A model generated the notes under the pieces. The model searched no databases. It saw only the letters and a list, made by a program, of their open reading frames with translations, and was not told the DNA's origin. Of a stretch of DNA of 48,812 bases, positions 7,541-16,469 are shown in pieces; within the stretch, counting starts at the first letter, position 1; each line of letters opens with the position of its first letter. The DNA is from Candidatus Altarchaeota archaeon (GTDB taxonomy: Archaea > Altiarchaeota > Altiarchaeia > IMC4 > QMZM01): assembly GCA_016931955.1 (NCBI GenBank), contig JAFGDV010000031.1, positions 1 through 48,812 of the forward strand. Direction: 5' to 3'. Both the position numbers and the translations under genes were made by a program.

Positions 7541-8769
7541 TCTACTTCGACCCTCAATTCTTTAATGCCCCCCAAGTCCTTGCTCTTCAGGGATAAACGG
7601 ATCATCTCAGACGGCACAGCCCTCGTCTTCAGGATTTTTTTCACGACCTTGCCGCCGTCTTTCACTATGATCTTCTTGTCTCTGCCTGGACAGAATACGC
7701 GAAGAGACAAGGTAACATCTTTTTCTCCGCTGATCCTTTGAGGGAGAACATAGCGGACGCCGTCTCCGGGAATCACGCTGATTTTGCTTTCAGGAAAGCT
7801 TACGCCTTTAGCGTATTCTGCAGCAGATTTTCCGGCGAGCTCGCTCTCCAACGTAACCCAGTCCACTACGTCGTGAACGTGTAAAACGTTGCCGGAGGCG
7901 AATATTCCGGGAACAGAGGTCTGCAGGTATTCGTCCACTACTGCGCCAGCCGTCACAGGATGCAGTTCTATACCGGCTTGCCGAGAAAGCTCGTTCTCCG
8001 GTATCAAGCCAACTGAGAGCAGAAGAGTGTCGCATTCCATCCTTTTCTCGGTTCCAGGTATGGGATTCCATTGTTCGTCGACTTGAGCTATTGTAATAGA
8101 TTCAACCCTCCGCTCTCCCTTGATGTCGACGACGGTATGGCTTAAGTACAGAGGGATATTATAGTCTTCAAGGCATTGAACTATGTTCCTTGAAAGACCG
8201 CTGCTGTAAGGCAGGATTTCTATGACAGCTAGAACACTGGCGCCCTCCAGGGTCAGCCTCCTCGCCATGATCAAGCCAATGTCTCCTGAACCAAGGATTA
8301 CAACCTTTCTTCCGACCATATAGTTCCTCAGATTTATCAGGTTTTGAGCGCATCCTGCAGTGTAGATTCCAGCTGGTCTGTCGCCTGGGACACAGATGTT
8401 CCCTCTAGTGCGTTCGCGACAGCCCATTGCTAGTACGACAGACTTAGCCTTCACCCTCAAAAAGCCCTGAGGACTGCAGACGATAAGCCTTTTATCGTTC
8501 ACTGAGAGGACCATGCTGTTGAGCATGTATGGGATCTTGAGGTTTTCCACTTCATCGATGAAGCGTTGCATGTATTCTGGGCCGGTAAGAGCCTCCTTGA
8601 ATAATTCTATGCCAAAGCCTTCGTGGATGCATTGATTCAATATTCCCCCAAGGCTTTCGTTTCTCTCTATGAGGAGAACATCTACGCCATTCTTTTTCGC
8701 AGACAAGGCCGCTGAAAGCCCGGCTGGTCCACCCCCGATCACCGCTACGTCAACACTTCTCTCATTCAT
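7537..8769 (-). CDS. FAD/NAD(P)-dependent oxidoreductase of the GlpA-like cassette
   Basis: 410 residues. It has an N-terminal FAD Rossmann motif (VIGGGPAGLSAALSA, about 10-24), a CxxC-free GGILNQCIHEGFG segment, a second NAD-binding GSGDIGLIMARR (about 159-170) and a C-terminal flavin motif GIFASGNV. It resembles the oxidoreductase paired with GlpA-like dehydrogenases and DUF1667 proteins in Thermotoga and clostridia, where it is thought to pass electrons between the dehydrogenase and NAD(P). It overlaps the GlpA-like gene by four bases upstream, so translation is probably coupled. Natural substrate and acceptor are inferred, not shown. Confidence 0.85.
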   Translation of the reverse strand: MNERSVDVAVIGGGPAGLSAALSAKKNGVDVLLIERNESLGGILNQCIHEGFGIELFKEALTGPEYMQRFIDEVENLKIPYMLNSMVLSVNDKRLIVCSPQGFLRVKAKSVVLAMGCRERTRGNICVPGDRPAGIYTAGCAQNLINLRNYMVGRKVVILGSGDIGLIMARRLTLEGASVLAVIEILPYSSGLSRNIVQCLEDYNIPLYLSHTVVDIKGERRVESITIAQVDEQWNPIPGTEKRMECDTLLLSVGLIPENELSRQAGIELHPVTAGAVVDEYLQTSVPGIFASGNVLHVHDVVDWVTLESELAGKSAAEYAKGVSFPESKISVIPGDGVRYVLPQRISGEKDVTLSLRVFCPGRDKKIIVKDGGKVVKKILKTRAVPSEMIRLSLKSKDLGGIKELRVEVE

Positions 8770-10229
8770 TTTCTCCTCAGATCCTTCGCCCTTCCAATGA
8801 AGAGCTCAGAGCCCTCACAGTTAAGCCGCAGATCCTTCTCAGTCATACTGTGATGCTCCTCCATGATCTCCACAATCTTCGGCAGACAAAAACCACTTTG
8901 ACATCTGCCCATGCCGGCGCGGCACCTTCTTTTTATTGCATCGATGTTCCTGACCTTGAAGGGATTATCTAAGGCATCCAATACCTCCCTCTCGGTGACA
9001 GACTCACACCTGCAAACGATACGGCCATATGCTGGGTCTTCTTTGATGAGTCTTGCTTTCTCTTCATCTGGGAGCTGATTGAACCCTATTTTGGGCTTCC
9101 TCCTGGGATTGAATTCTTCTTTGGACCTCAGTTCAGTTGAATCACCTACCATAGCGGCGACTTTCTCTGCGATAGCCGGCGCCGCAGTAAGCCCCGGCGA
9201 CTCTATACCTATTAGATTGATGAATCCAGGGGTTTGTGGATCTTCCTCTATGACGAAGTCTGCTGCTTTAGTTGAGCCTGCTGGGGTCAGTTTAGGGCGA
9301 ACTCCGGAGAAGCTTCTGATGAAGTCCATTCTGCTGATCTCTGGTAGAAGCTCCCTTGCTTCATTGTAGAGCTGATCCATCACCTCGCAGGTTGTGGATA
9401 CCTCTGGTTCACATATGTATTCAGCAGAGGGTCCAAGCATTATGTTTCCATGGATTGTAGGTGTTATGTGGACACCTAATCCTCCGACGTCCTTCGGAGG
9501 GACAGGGTATACAAGGTGTTTTATCAGATTCCGTCTATTTTTGTCCAGGATGTGGTATTCACCCCTGCAGGGGTATATCCTGTACTTATCGATACCTACC
9601 ATAGCAGCTATCTTATCAGAGTATAGACCAGCACTGTTAACCACAATCTTTGATCTATAGCTAACTTTGTTCGTCTTCACTGTGAAGTTGTCTTTTTTCT
9701 TTTTTATATCCTCAACCTTGGTTGACAGGATGATTCTCACACCATTGCTGAGGGCGTTTTCCGCCAGAGCAATTGTCAGATCGAAGGGGTCTAGGATCGC
9801 TGAGGATGGGGAGTATAAAGCTGCGAATGCCCGTATGTTGGGCTCTAATCCCTTCACCTCCTCCCCGTCTATTATTTCAAGCCCATGGGTCCCGTTTCGG
9901 TCTCCTGTCTCCTTCAGCTTCCTTAGGTAGGGGATTTCTTCAGCTTTTTTGGCTACAACGAGTTTGCCTACTTCTTCATAGGGAACACCCAGTTCGCTGC
10001 ATAGGGAGGGCAACATACGGTGTCCTTTCACGTTCAATTCAGCCTTCAGGGTTCCGGACTGAACGTAGAAGCCTGCGTGCGCTACGCCAGAGTTTCTGCC
10101 CGAAGTACCCATGCAGACATCGCATTCCTTTTCGAGGAGTATCGTCTTTAGCTCGTATTTTGAGAGCTCCCTTGCAATAGCGCATCCAACAACGCCTCCC
10201 CCTATTATGAGAATATCACACTCCCTCAT
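8766..10229 (-). CDS. GlpA-like FAD-dependent glycerol-3-phosphate dehydrogenase family protein
   Basis: 487 residues. It has an N-terminal FAD motif (ILIIGGGVVGCAIAREL), a DAO fold with the TSGRNSGVAHAGFY segment, and a C-terminal BFD-like [2Fe-2S] domain (CRCESVTE...RRCRAGMGRCQSGFC, about 408-460). This matches bacterial and archaeal GlpA-type dehydrogenases that carry a BFD-like tail; alternative substrates such as L-2-hydroxy acids are possible because no glycerol kinase or glpF is nearby. First gene of the three-gene minus-strand cassette. The start at 10229 is preceded by a TATA-like box shared with the divergent fumB gene. Confidence 0.82.
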   Translation of the reverse strand: MRECDILIIGGGVVGCAIARELSKYELKTILLEKECDVCMGTSGRNSGVAHAGFYVQSGTLKAELNVKGHRMLPSLCSELGVPYEEVGKLVVAKKAEEIPYLRKLKETGDRNGTHGLEIIDGEEVKGLEPNIRAFAALYSPSSAILDPFDLTIALAENALSNGVRIILSTKVEDIKKKKDNFTVKTNKVSYRSKIVVNSAGLYSDKIAAMVGIDKYRIYPCRGEYHILDKNRRNLIKHLVYPVPPKDVGGLGVHITPTIHGNIMLGPSAEYICEPEVSTTCEVMDQLYNEARELLPEISRMDFIRSFSGVRPKLTPAGSTKAADFVIEEDPQTPGFINLIGIESPGLTAAPAIAEKVAAMVGDSTELRSKEEFNPRRKPKIGFNQLPDEEKARLIKEDPAYGRIVCRCESVTEREVLDALDNPFKVRNIDAIKRRCRAGMGRCQSGFCLPKIVEIMEEHHSMTEKDLRLNCEGSELFIGRAKDLRRK

Positions 10230-10245
10230 TTTTTGTCAAAGAAGG

Positions 10246-10257
10246 ATAATATAATTA
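10246..10257. promoter_or_regulatory. Shared TATA-like box between the GlpA-like gene and fumB
   Basis: ATAATATAATTA lies about 22 bases from the GlpA-like ATG (minus) and about 29 bases before the fumB ATG at 10281 (plus). It may serve both directions. Confidence 0.45.
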
Positions 10258-10265
10258 GGCTTTGA

Positions 10266-10835
10266 ATGATATATTGGAAAATGATCACCTTGAAGACGCC
10301 ATTATCTGAATCAGACATAGAGGGACTGAATGCTGGAGACATCATCCACGTCTCTGGTTTAATCTGCACCGCCAGGGATAAGGCGCACCAGAAAGCCCTC
10401 AAGGAAGATGTTTTCCCGGTCAAAATTGAAGGAGGCATTATATTCCATTCTGGCCCAGTGGTGGAGAGAGAAAACGATAGTTGGAGGATTATCGCGATCG
10501 GGCCTACAACGAGTTCAAGGATGAACGTCCTTGAACCAGAATTCATTGAGAGGTTCAAGGTTAGGGCGATAATCGGCAAAGGAGGCATGAACGAAGAAGT
10601 AAGAGACTCTCTGAAGAAGAACAAAGCAGTCTATCTATCAATGACTGGAGGATGCGCCGCCTCTGCAGCGGAAAAAATCAAGGAGATCACGGGGGTATAT
10701 TGGCTTGAGCTTGGGATCCCAGAGGCTGTGTGGGTCCTACGCGTGGAACACCTCGGTCCGCTGATTGTTTCCATCGACTCGAAAGGCAACAGCCTCTACG
10801 AGAAGGTTGCTGAGAGGGTTAGGAGAAACCTATGA
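10266..10835 (+). CDS. fumB: Class I fumarate hydratase, beta (C-terminal) subunit
   Basis: 189 residues from the first ATG; the ATG at 10281 (MITLKTPLS) is an equally likely start because the TATA-like box then lies at leaderless distance. Family signatures are GDIIHVSGLICTARDKAHQKA, IIFHSGPVV, IGPTTSSRMN and AIIGKGGM. It pairs with FumA at 6185-7051 to form the archaeal two-subunit fumarase. The two genes run in the same direction but are separated by the GlpA-like cassette on the other strand. Confidence 0.9.
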   Translation: MIYWKMITLKTPLSESDIEGLNAGDIIHVSGLICTARDKAHQKALKEDVFPVKIEGGIIFHSGPVVERENDSWRIIAIGPTTSSRMNVLEPEFIERFKVRAIIGKGGMNEEVRDSLKKNKAVYLSMTGGCAASAAEKIKEITGVYWLELGIPEAVWVLRVEHLGPLIVSIDSKGNSLYEKVAERVRRNL

Positions 10836-10901
10836 AGTAGCTACGTCTTCTGCAGGTATATTTTAATAGCCTACAATAATATCTTAGTCGGGTTGATTTC
10901 C

Positions 10902-12112
10902 ATGATTGATGTAATATTCTTTGCCATTGGGTTGATAATCATCCTCGGCTTCTTCAGCTATCTGTTCTTCGAGAAGACAAAGATACCTGATGTATTGATA
11001 CTCATGTTTGCAGGTATACTTTTAAACCAATCCGTAAGTGCCCTAAGACCAGAGTTATTCATCGAATTCGCGCCGTACTTCGGTGCCCTCGCCCTTCTCA
11101 TAATACTCTTCGACGGCGGGATAAACCTGAGGTTGAAGCAGGTCTTGGAGGAGTTGCCTAAGGCTACAGCTTTCACGTTGTCTGTATTCACCCTGACAGC
11201 TTTTTCTATAATGCTTGTAATAAATCTCTTTTTCGGCTGGAGTATGCTCCACGGTCTCCTCCTTGGTTCGGTAGTCGCTGGGACGAGTTCTGCTATTGTG
11301 ATATCCCTTGTATCAAAGATGCACGTGAGCGAAGATGCAAGGATAGTCCTGACGCTGGAATCGACGCTGACTGACGTATTATGCATTATCTCCACGATAG
11401 CCATAGTCGGCATACCTCCACGGGCTCTGCAGACCTGAGGACTGTAGCCAACAATCTCTTAGGCGCCTTCTCTATCGCTACTCTTGTCGCATTCGTATTT
11501 GGCATAGTATGGATAAGAATCCTTGCAAGATTCCACGATATGCCTTTCGGCTATCTGCTCACTGTAGCAATAACGTTCATGCTCTACGCTACCGTTGAGT
11601 TCACGGGCGGAAATGGTGCAATATCCTCCTTCGTCTTCGGTCTTATACTTGGAAACTTTAGGTACATTGCAAGATTCCTGAGGATAGAAAGCAGCCACAT
11701 CCCAGAAGAGAGAATCCAATCATTTAATAAAGAGGTCTCCTTCTTCGTGAGAACATTCTTCTTCTTATATCTTGGGCTTATATTCGACCCAAGCATCCTA
11801 GATGGGCCAACAATATTCATATCTTTAGCCGTTTTGACTGCGGCGGTTTGTGCACGGCTCTTATCCGTGGCATTTATATCAAGAACACAGGGCCTTGAAA
11901 ACTGCAGCATATTGCTTGTGGCAATGATGCCAAGAGGCCTTGCAGCTGCTGTTTTGGCTTCTTCACTGGAGATAACAGATAGCATAACAGACGTGGATCC
12001 TAAAGTCTTCAGTGCCATAGTCATCATGATCATATTGTTCACCAATGTCATTGCCACTGTAGGATCATTCTCATACGAGAGGAGAAGGCAGAAAAGCTGT
12101 GGTACATCCTAG
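10902..12112 (+). pseudogene. CPA1-type Na+/H+ antiporter broken by a frameshift
   Basis: Two adjacent frames together make one NhaP/CPA1-like antiporter of about 400 residues. The first, from the ATG at 10902 (a TTG at 10893 is also open), covers about five helices including FDGGINLRLKQVLEELPKAT and ESTLTDVLCIISTIAIVGIP, and stops at 11438. The second is open from 11381 and continues naturally with ADLRTVANNLLGAFSIATL, then a GNGAISSFVFGLILGN helix and MMPRGLAAAVLASS. The switch (to the -1 frame) falls around 11400-11435. No long homopolymer is present, so a real mutation, a sequencing error or recoding cannot be separated here. Function, if intact, would be sodium or potassium/proton exchange. 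Confidence 0.8.
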
Positions 12113-12254
12113 AGGGAAGGGAAACAACAAGCTAAAAAAATCTATTCTGTGACAGTTCATCAGCAAGGATGGGAATGCTACGCAGAAATGGTATCCCCTA
12201 ACTGGCTATCCTTCGGCAGACCTCTTAGTGTTATCGTGTTCAGAAGTGGATCCA
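12113..12254. other. Intergenic region without a recognised feature
   Basis: 142 bases between the 3' ends of the antiporter and the exchanger gene. I see no convincing reading frame, RNA gene or clean hairpin here, only a weak long-range pairing of AGGAT with ATCCT. Confidence 0.4.
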
Positions 12255-13349
12255 TTATGTTGAGAGAAGCCATGCGAGGAAACCCCCATACAGCAGGATG
12301 AGGAACAATCCTTCAAGCCTAGTTACCTGCCATCTACTTCTCACGAGAACTACGCATAGTATGGAGACGAACACCATGAAGGGAATTATGTTTTCTATGA
12401 TTAGTTTTTGTATCTCGGGTGTTTTTCCAACGCTCAGGGGGTTTATCACCGCCGCCACTCCAATTATCAGGGTCGTGTTTGTTATGCAGCTTCCTATGGC
12501 GTTCCCTATGACCATCTGGCTTAGGCGTTTCCTTGAAGCCTGCAGGGCCACGGATAGTTCCGGCATGGTCGTGCCGAAGCTGACTATGGTTATGCCTACG
12601 ATGCTCGACCCAATACCCAGGATATCTGCTATGTCGACCGCTCCTTCCACGAACCAGTTCGCGCCAAAGTAGATAAGTACGCCGCTGACCGCCATTATGG
12701 CGAATTCGTGCAATTTCGCCGCGTGTTCTCTGAGATTTCTTGCTCTTCTCAGTTCTTCGTTGACCCTGTTAAGCCGCCCTCTTGATTTCAGCACCTTCAT
12801 AGGAAAAAGGCTGACATTCCTCCCCACCTTGATGACGCCCCAGATTATTTCCGCCATTATAGCCAGGCTCCTCTGGGGGGAATCCGGGCTTACCCCCCTC
12901 GTGGATTCCATGACGAAGACGCTGTATAGGAAGGATAGTAGGAGCAGGAGAATTCCCTCAATGAGTTCTATGCTACCGTCTACTGCGAAGTAGTAGAAAA
13001 GTAGTACATAGACTATGAGGGTGAGGCCGTCTCTGTAGATGATGTCTTTCTGCGTGGGGATCGCCACAAAGAAAGAGGCTATACCCAAAAGCAGGGTCAG
13101 ATTTAGTATGTTGCTTCCGAGGACGTTTCCTACGACTATCTGCGTATTCCCTGTGTAGGAGGAGACCATGCCTGTGAACAGTTCGGGCAGCGATGTGCCT
13201 ACGGCAACCAGTGTGAGCCCGATGATAAGCTCTGAGACCCCTAGTATCCTCGCTATTTTTGCAGCAGATTCTACGAACATGTCTGAGCCCTTTACTAGTA
13301 CTACAAGGCCGATGACGAATATCACCGACGACGTAAGCAGTTCTGGCAT
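12255..13349 (-). CDS. CaCA-family sodium/calcium exchanger-like transporter (YrbG type)
   Basis: 364 residues with about ten predicted membrane helices. The two inverted alpha repeats of the CaCA superfamily are clear: GTSLPELFTGMVSSYTG then VVGNVLGSNILN in the first half, and GTTMPELSVALQASRKR then MVIGNAIGSCITNTT in the second. The central hydrophilic loop (about 145-205, TRGVSPDS to EELRRARN) is typical. It likely exports Ca2+ in exchange for Na+ or H+; ion specificity cannot be read from sequence. It faces the frameshifted Na+/H+ antiporter tail to tail. Confidence 0.9.
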   Translation of the reverse strand: MPELLTSSVIFVIGLVVLVKGSDMFVESAAKIARILGVSELIIGLTLVAVGTSLPELFTGMVSSYTGNTQIVVGNVLGSNILNLTLLLGIASFFVAIPTQKDIIYRDGLTLIVYVLLFYYFAVDGSIELIEGILLLLLSFLYSVFVMESTRGVSPDSPQRSLAIMAEIIWGVIKVGRNVSLFPMKVLKSRGRLNRVNEELRRARNLREHAAKLHEFAIMAVSGVLIYFGANWFVEGAVDIADILGIGSSIVGITIVSFGTTMPELSVALQASRKRLSQMVIGNAIGSCITNTTLIIGVAAVINPLSVGKTPEIQKLIIENIIPFMVFVSILCVVLVRSRWQVTRLEGLFLILLYGGFLAWLLST

Positions 13350-13467
13350 GTTAAGTTATTTGGACGTGGTAAATTAAAAGAGATTCGAGGGAGAAATACT
13401 CCGAAAACTTTTCTAGAAGATATTCCTAGATTTCTTATAGATTATTTCTGAGTAATAAAAATCCTCT

Positions 13468-14748
13468 TTAGTTCCTAACAAAGCAGACATCCGCTCCAAG
13501 TCCTTCCATAACCGAAACGAAACCAGGGAAAGAAACATCCATGGACTCCGCTGAATCAATTGTTGTTTCACCCTCAGCGCGTAAGCCGGCGACGGCCAGC
13601 GACATTACTATCCTGTGATCATTCCAGCCAGAGACCTTCGCCCCCTTCAGAGAATCCACCCCATCAATCACTAAACCATCTTTTTTCTCCTGGATTCTGG
13701 CGCCCATCTTCGCAAGCTCAGAAGCTACCGCACGAAGCCTATCGGATTCCTTGAAGCGCAGGTGTGCTACATTCTGTATCAGAGTCCTGCCTTCTGCGAG
13801 CGCGCCGAGAACGGCTGTTATCGGCACAAGGTCTGGTGTGTCCCCCATGTCAAGCTCGACCCCTCTGAGCCCTGATCCAGACAAGACCTTCACCTTATCC
13901 GCTCTGAGGGATATTTCAGCCCCCATCCTCTCAAGGACGTCAATGATGGCCCTGTCTCCCTGCAATGAATCCGATGAAAGGCCTTTTACCGTGACCTCCG
14001 AGCCTGTGAGCGCCGCAGCGGCCAAGATGAATGCAGCAGACGAGTAGTCGCCTTCTATTACATGATCTCTAGCACTGTATCTTTGACCACTGGGGATAAA
14101 GAATCCATCCGCTTCTTTCTCTACAAGGACACCTGATTTCTTCATGCCGTCGACCGTCAGATCAATGTAGGGCTTCGATATGGGGGGTGTGGAAAGCTTT
14201 ACCCGGACGTCTTCTTCTGCAAGGGGTGCTACTATAAGCAGGCCCGAGATGAACTGCGAGCTAACGTCGCCTCTGATACGGCAGACGCCGCCCTTCAGGG
14301 GGCCTTCCACTGTTATAGGCGGCTTGCCTTCCGCTGAAGATGTTTTCACTCCCAGCTCACTGAGTGCGGTGAGCAGCGGCTGCATGGGTCTTTTTCGGAT
14401 GGACTCATCCCCTGTCAAGGTTACTGCGCCAGAACAGAGGGACACTACAGCAGACATGATCCTCAGAGTGGTACCTGAATTTCCAACGTCTATTGTCTTC
14501 TCCGGCAGCCGGGGTCTGCCGCCGACGCCTTCTACACTAAGTTTATTGCCTTCAACTCTAATCCTTGAACCAATGACTTTGCAGGCTTCCACGCTCGCCA
14601 AGGTGTCAGCCGCTATCAGGGCGTTGTCTATCCTAGACCGACCCCCAGCCAGAGACGCCACAATAACAGCCCTATGGGTGAGGCTCTTGCTTGGAGGAGC
14701 AGACACTACACCCCTCAGAACCCCAGCGGGTTTAACCTTCAACTTCAT
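13468..14748 (-). CDS. aroA: 3-phosphoshikimate 1-carboxyvinyltransferase (EPSP synthase)
   Basis: 426 residues from MKLKVKPAG. A longer frame reaches 15090 but its extra 114 residues lack family similarity and overlap the divergent PH-SHOCT gene, so it is rejected. Motifs: APPSKSLTHRA (PEP and S3P binding Lys near residue 21), VGNSGTTLRIM, TGDESIRKRPM, GDYSSAAFI, a TPDLVPITAVLGAL region and the C-terminal DHRIVMSLAVAGL. It joins shikimate-3-phosphate to PEP; AroC at 5063-6148 takes the product. A TATA-like box on the minus strand near 14772-14781 lies about 28 bases before this ATG, supporting the chosen start. Confidence 0.95.
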   Translation of the reverse strand: MKLKVKPAGVLRGVVSAPPSKSLTHRAVIVASLAGGRSRIDNALIAADTLASVEACKVIGSRIRVEGNKLSVEGVGGRPRLPEKTIDVGNSGTTLRIMSAVVSLCSGAVTLTGDESIRKRPMQPLLTALSELGVKTSSAEGKPPITVEGPLKGGVCRIRGDVSSQFISGLLIVAPLAEEDVRVKLSTPPISKPYIDLTVDGMKKSGVLVEKEADGFFIPSGQRYSARDHVIEGDYSSAAFILAAAALTGSEVTVKGLSSDSLQGDRAIIDVLERMGAEISLRADKVKVLSGSGLRGVELDMGDTPDLVPITAVLGALAEGRTLIQNVAHLRFKESDRLRAVASELAKMGARIQEKKDGLVIDGVDSLKGAKVSGWNDHRIVMSLAVAGLRAEGETTIDSAESMDVSFPGFVSVMEGLGADVCFVRN

Positions 14749-14760
14749 CTTATTTATTCC

Positions 14761-14781
14761 CATATAATAAGTATTATATCT
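14761..14781. promoter_or_regulatory. Interlocked divergent promoters of aroA and the PH-SHOCT gene
   Basis: CATATAATAAG (14761-14771) is about 28 bases before the plus-strand ATG at 14794. On the minus strand GATATAATAC (14772-14781) is about 28 bases before the aroA ATG at 14748. The regular spacing supports both start choices. Confidence 0.5.
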
Positions 14782-14793
14782 GTACAGGATAAG

Positions 14794-15342
14794 ATGGGTT
14801 TGATGGAGAGTATCTTCTTCGGGAAAAAGATAGAGGTACCAGAGGACGTTAAGAGGGAGTTGATCCCAGGAGAGCAGATCCTCCACTCTGTGAGGCAGGC
14901 GAGGATAGATCAACCGATCACGCCAGACAGCATCATCATCACAACTGAGAGGGTCATGATCCGCCGACCAGACTGGTTCGGGCTTACCGCACGCAACAGA
15001 GACTATCGTTATGATGACATGGGGAATGTAACAGTCCACAGGGGTATCCTGAACGCTACAATCGACGTCAAGATGCGGTTTCTCTCTCACGACCTTGTCC
15101 TGAGTTCTATACCCAAGGAGGAGGCTCCTAAGATAGCCAGCACCATCCAGGAGGGCATAGACGGCAGATTCGAAGGCATAGGTGGGGGAAAGGTTAGGAC
15201 TCGTGAGAGCCCGGATGAAGGTGTTTCAGTGAGCGAAAAAAACGTCGACGAAAAGCTGCTGAGCATCCTCAAATATAGATATGTTAAGGGCGAGATAACC
15301 CGGGAAGAATATGATAGGATGAAGAGGGATATCACTGGGTGA
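14794..15342 (+). CDS. PH-domain protein with C-terminal SHOCT domain
   Basis: 182 residues. The start MGLMESIFFG at 14794 is preferred over a frame extending to 14674, which would overlap aroA and ignores the TATA-like box. The middle (about 28-120) resembles bacterial/archaeal pleckstrin-like domains (DSIIITTERVMIRRP, YRYDDMGNVTVHRGI). Residues about 150-180 are a SHOCT motif (LLSILKYRYVKGEITREEYDRM). Such proteins are often membrane-associated, though no clear membrane helix is seen here. Function unknown. Its last 11 bases overlap the convergent TrpRS gene. Confidence 0.75.
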   Translation: MGLMESIFFGKKIEVPEDVKRELIPGEQILHSVRQARIDQPITPDSIIITTERVMIRRPDWFGLTARNRDYRYDDMGNVTVHRGILNATIDVKMRFLSHDLVLSSIPKEEAPKIASTIQEGIDGRFEGIGGGKVRTRESPDEGVSVSEKNVDEKLLSILKYRYVKGEITREEYDRMKRDITG

Positions 15343-16432
15343 CCTTTTTCTCCAGTATTCTTTCGACGACGGCTTTCGCTTTTTCCCTTTTCTTCTGGTG
15401 TTCTCTCAGGAAGTCAACAACGAGTTCGGCGCATTTTTTCTTGCATTCCCCGCATATCAGTGAACCGGATCTGCAGTCTCCGTACACCTTTTCCAGTTCA
15501 GAGTCATCATCTATGAGGTGGTACAGCAGGAGATCATAGACCATGCAATCTTCTGGCACGCCGCCCATCTTTTTCTGTTCTTCGGCGGTGGCTCTGCCGC
15601 CGGTCTTAGCCCTCATAACCTTCTCCTTGGCTTCCATAGGCTCGTCTGTGAGCGCGATATATGATCTTGGGTCTGAAGAGCTCATCTTCCCGCCTTGTAG
15701 ACCTCTCATGAATTTATGGTATGTTGAGGATGGAAGAACGAACTTGAATTCTGCCTGGAATCTGGAAGCCAGGTCTCTTGTCAGCCTCAGATGTGGGTCC
15801 TGGTCTGCGCCTACTGGAACAACAGTCGCCCTAGGCCCTCCAAAGGAGAGCAGTTGTGGATGCAGGATGTCTGCTGCCTGCGTTAATACCGAGAGTATTT
15901 TCCCAGTAGAGAGTTCGCCGTATATCCCCTTTAGTTCGTTGAAGGTCACCTTCGCAGAGAGCATGTCCCTCAGCTGATAGTATGGGAGGACGTAGTCTGT
16001 CTGATACCAGAAGTTCACCTCATCGGTCAGACCCAATGCAACATAGTTGGTCAGGTATTCCTCGAGCGCTATCCTCCTCGAGTCCTGGGGGCTTATGCCT
16101 CGCATAAGGTATGCTTCAAGGTCTGCGCTGCATAGGAAGATCTCGGCTCCGAGTTTTTGGTAGTAGATGATCTGTTCCGCGACCATCTTGTGACCGAAGT
16201 GGAATCTTCCGGAAGGCATGAGTCCAGTCATCATCGCAAAGCGTTTCTTTTCTTCTATGGACTGCATGATTCTGCCGAAGTCCCTGTGTCCGAATACGAT
16301 GCCCCTCCGAATGTATCTGTTGTCTGAGAGCTTCTCTCTGAATCTTTCGAATGATTCGATGCCGAATTCATCGAAGAGGTTCCTGTAGTCCTCTACCTCA
16401 TCCAATCCCCAGGGATCGATTCTCTTCTCCAT
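15332..16432 (-). CDS. trpS: Tryptophanyl-tRNA synthetase
   Basis: 366 residues, the archaeal/eukaryotic type. It charges tRNA-Trp with tryptophan. The class I HIGH-equivalent is PSGRFHFGHK (about 69-78) and the signature KMSSS (about 251-255) lies in GGKMSSSDPRSYI. The C-terminal part has a cysteine pair set (CRSGSLICGECKKKC) often present in archaeal members. The start at 16432 lies about 28 bases from a minus-strand TATA-like TTAAATATTACC. Confidence 0.95.
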   Translation of the reverse strand: MEKRIDPWGLDEVEDYRNLFDEFGIESFERFREKLSDNRYIRRGIVFGHRDFGRIMQSIEEKKRFAMMTGLMPSGRFHFGHKMVAEQIIYYQKLGAEIFLCSADLEAYLMRGISPQDSRRIALEEYLTNYVALGLTDEVNFWYQTDYVLPYYQLRDMLSAKVTFNELKGIYGELSTGKILSVLTQAADILHPQLLSFGGPRATVVPVGADQDPHLRLTRDLASRFQAEFKFVLPSSTYHKFMRGLQGGKMSSSDPRSYIALTDEPMEAKEKVMRAKTGGRATAEEQKKMGGVPEDCMVYDLLLYHLIDDDSELEKVYGDCRSGSLICGECKKKCAELVVDFLREHQKKREKAKAVVERILEKKVTQ

Positions 16433-16436
16433 GGTA

Positions 16437-16465
16437 GAATATTACGAACGATAGGTAATATTTAA
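16437..16465. promoter_or_regulatory. Interlocked divergent promoters of trpS and the RNase HIII gene
   Basis: GAATATTACG (16437-16446) is about 28 bases before the plus-strand ATG at 16470. The minus-strand box at 16454-16465 is about 28 bases before the trpS ATG at 16432. Confidence 0.5.
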
Positions 16466-16469
16466 TGAC

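Noticed and set aside
14674..14793. Longer start for the PH-SHOCT protein
   Set aside because: It would lie inside aroA and upstream of the TATA-like box; the shorter ATG at 14794 fits both.
14749..15090. 114-residue N-terminal extension of AroA
   Set aside because: EPSP synthase homology begins at MKLKVKPAG; the extension overlaps the PH-SHOCT gene on the other strand and lies upstream of the likely TATA box.
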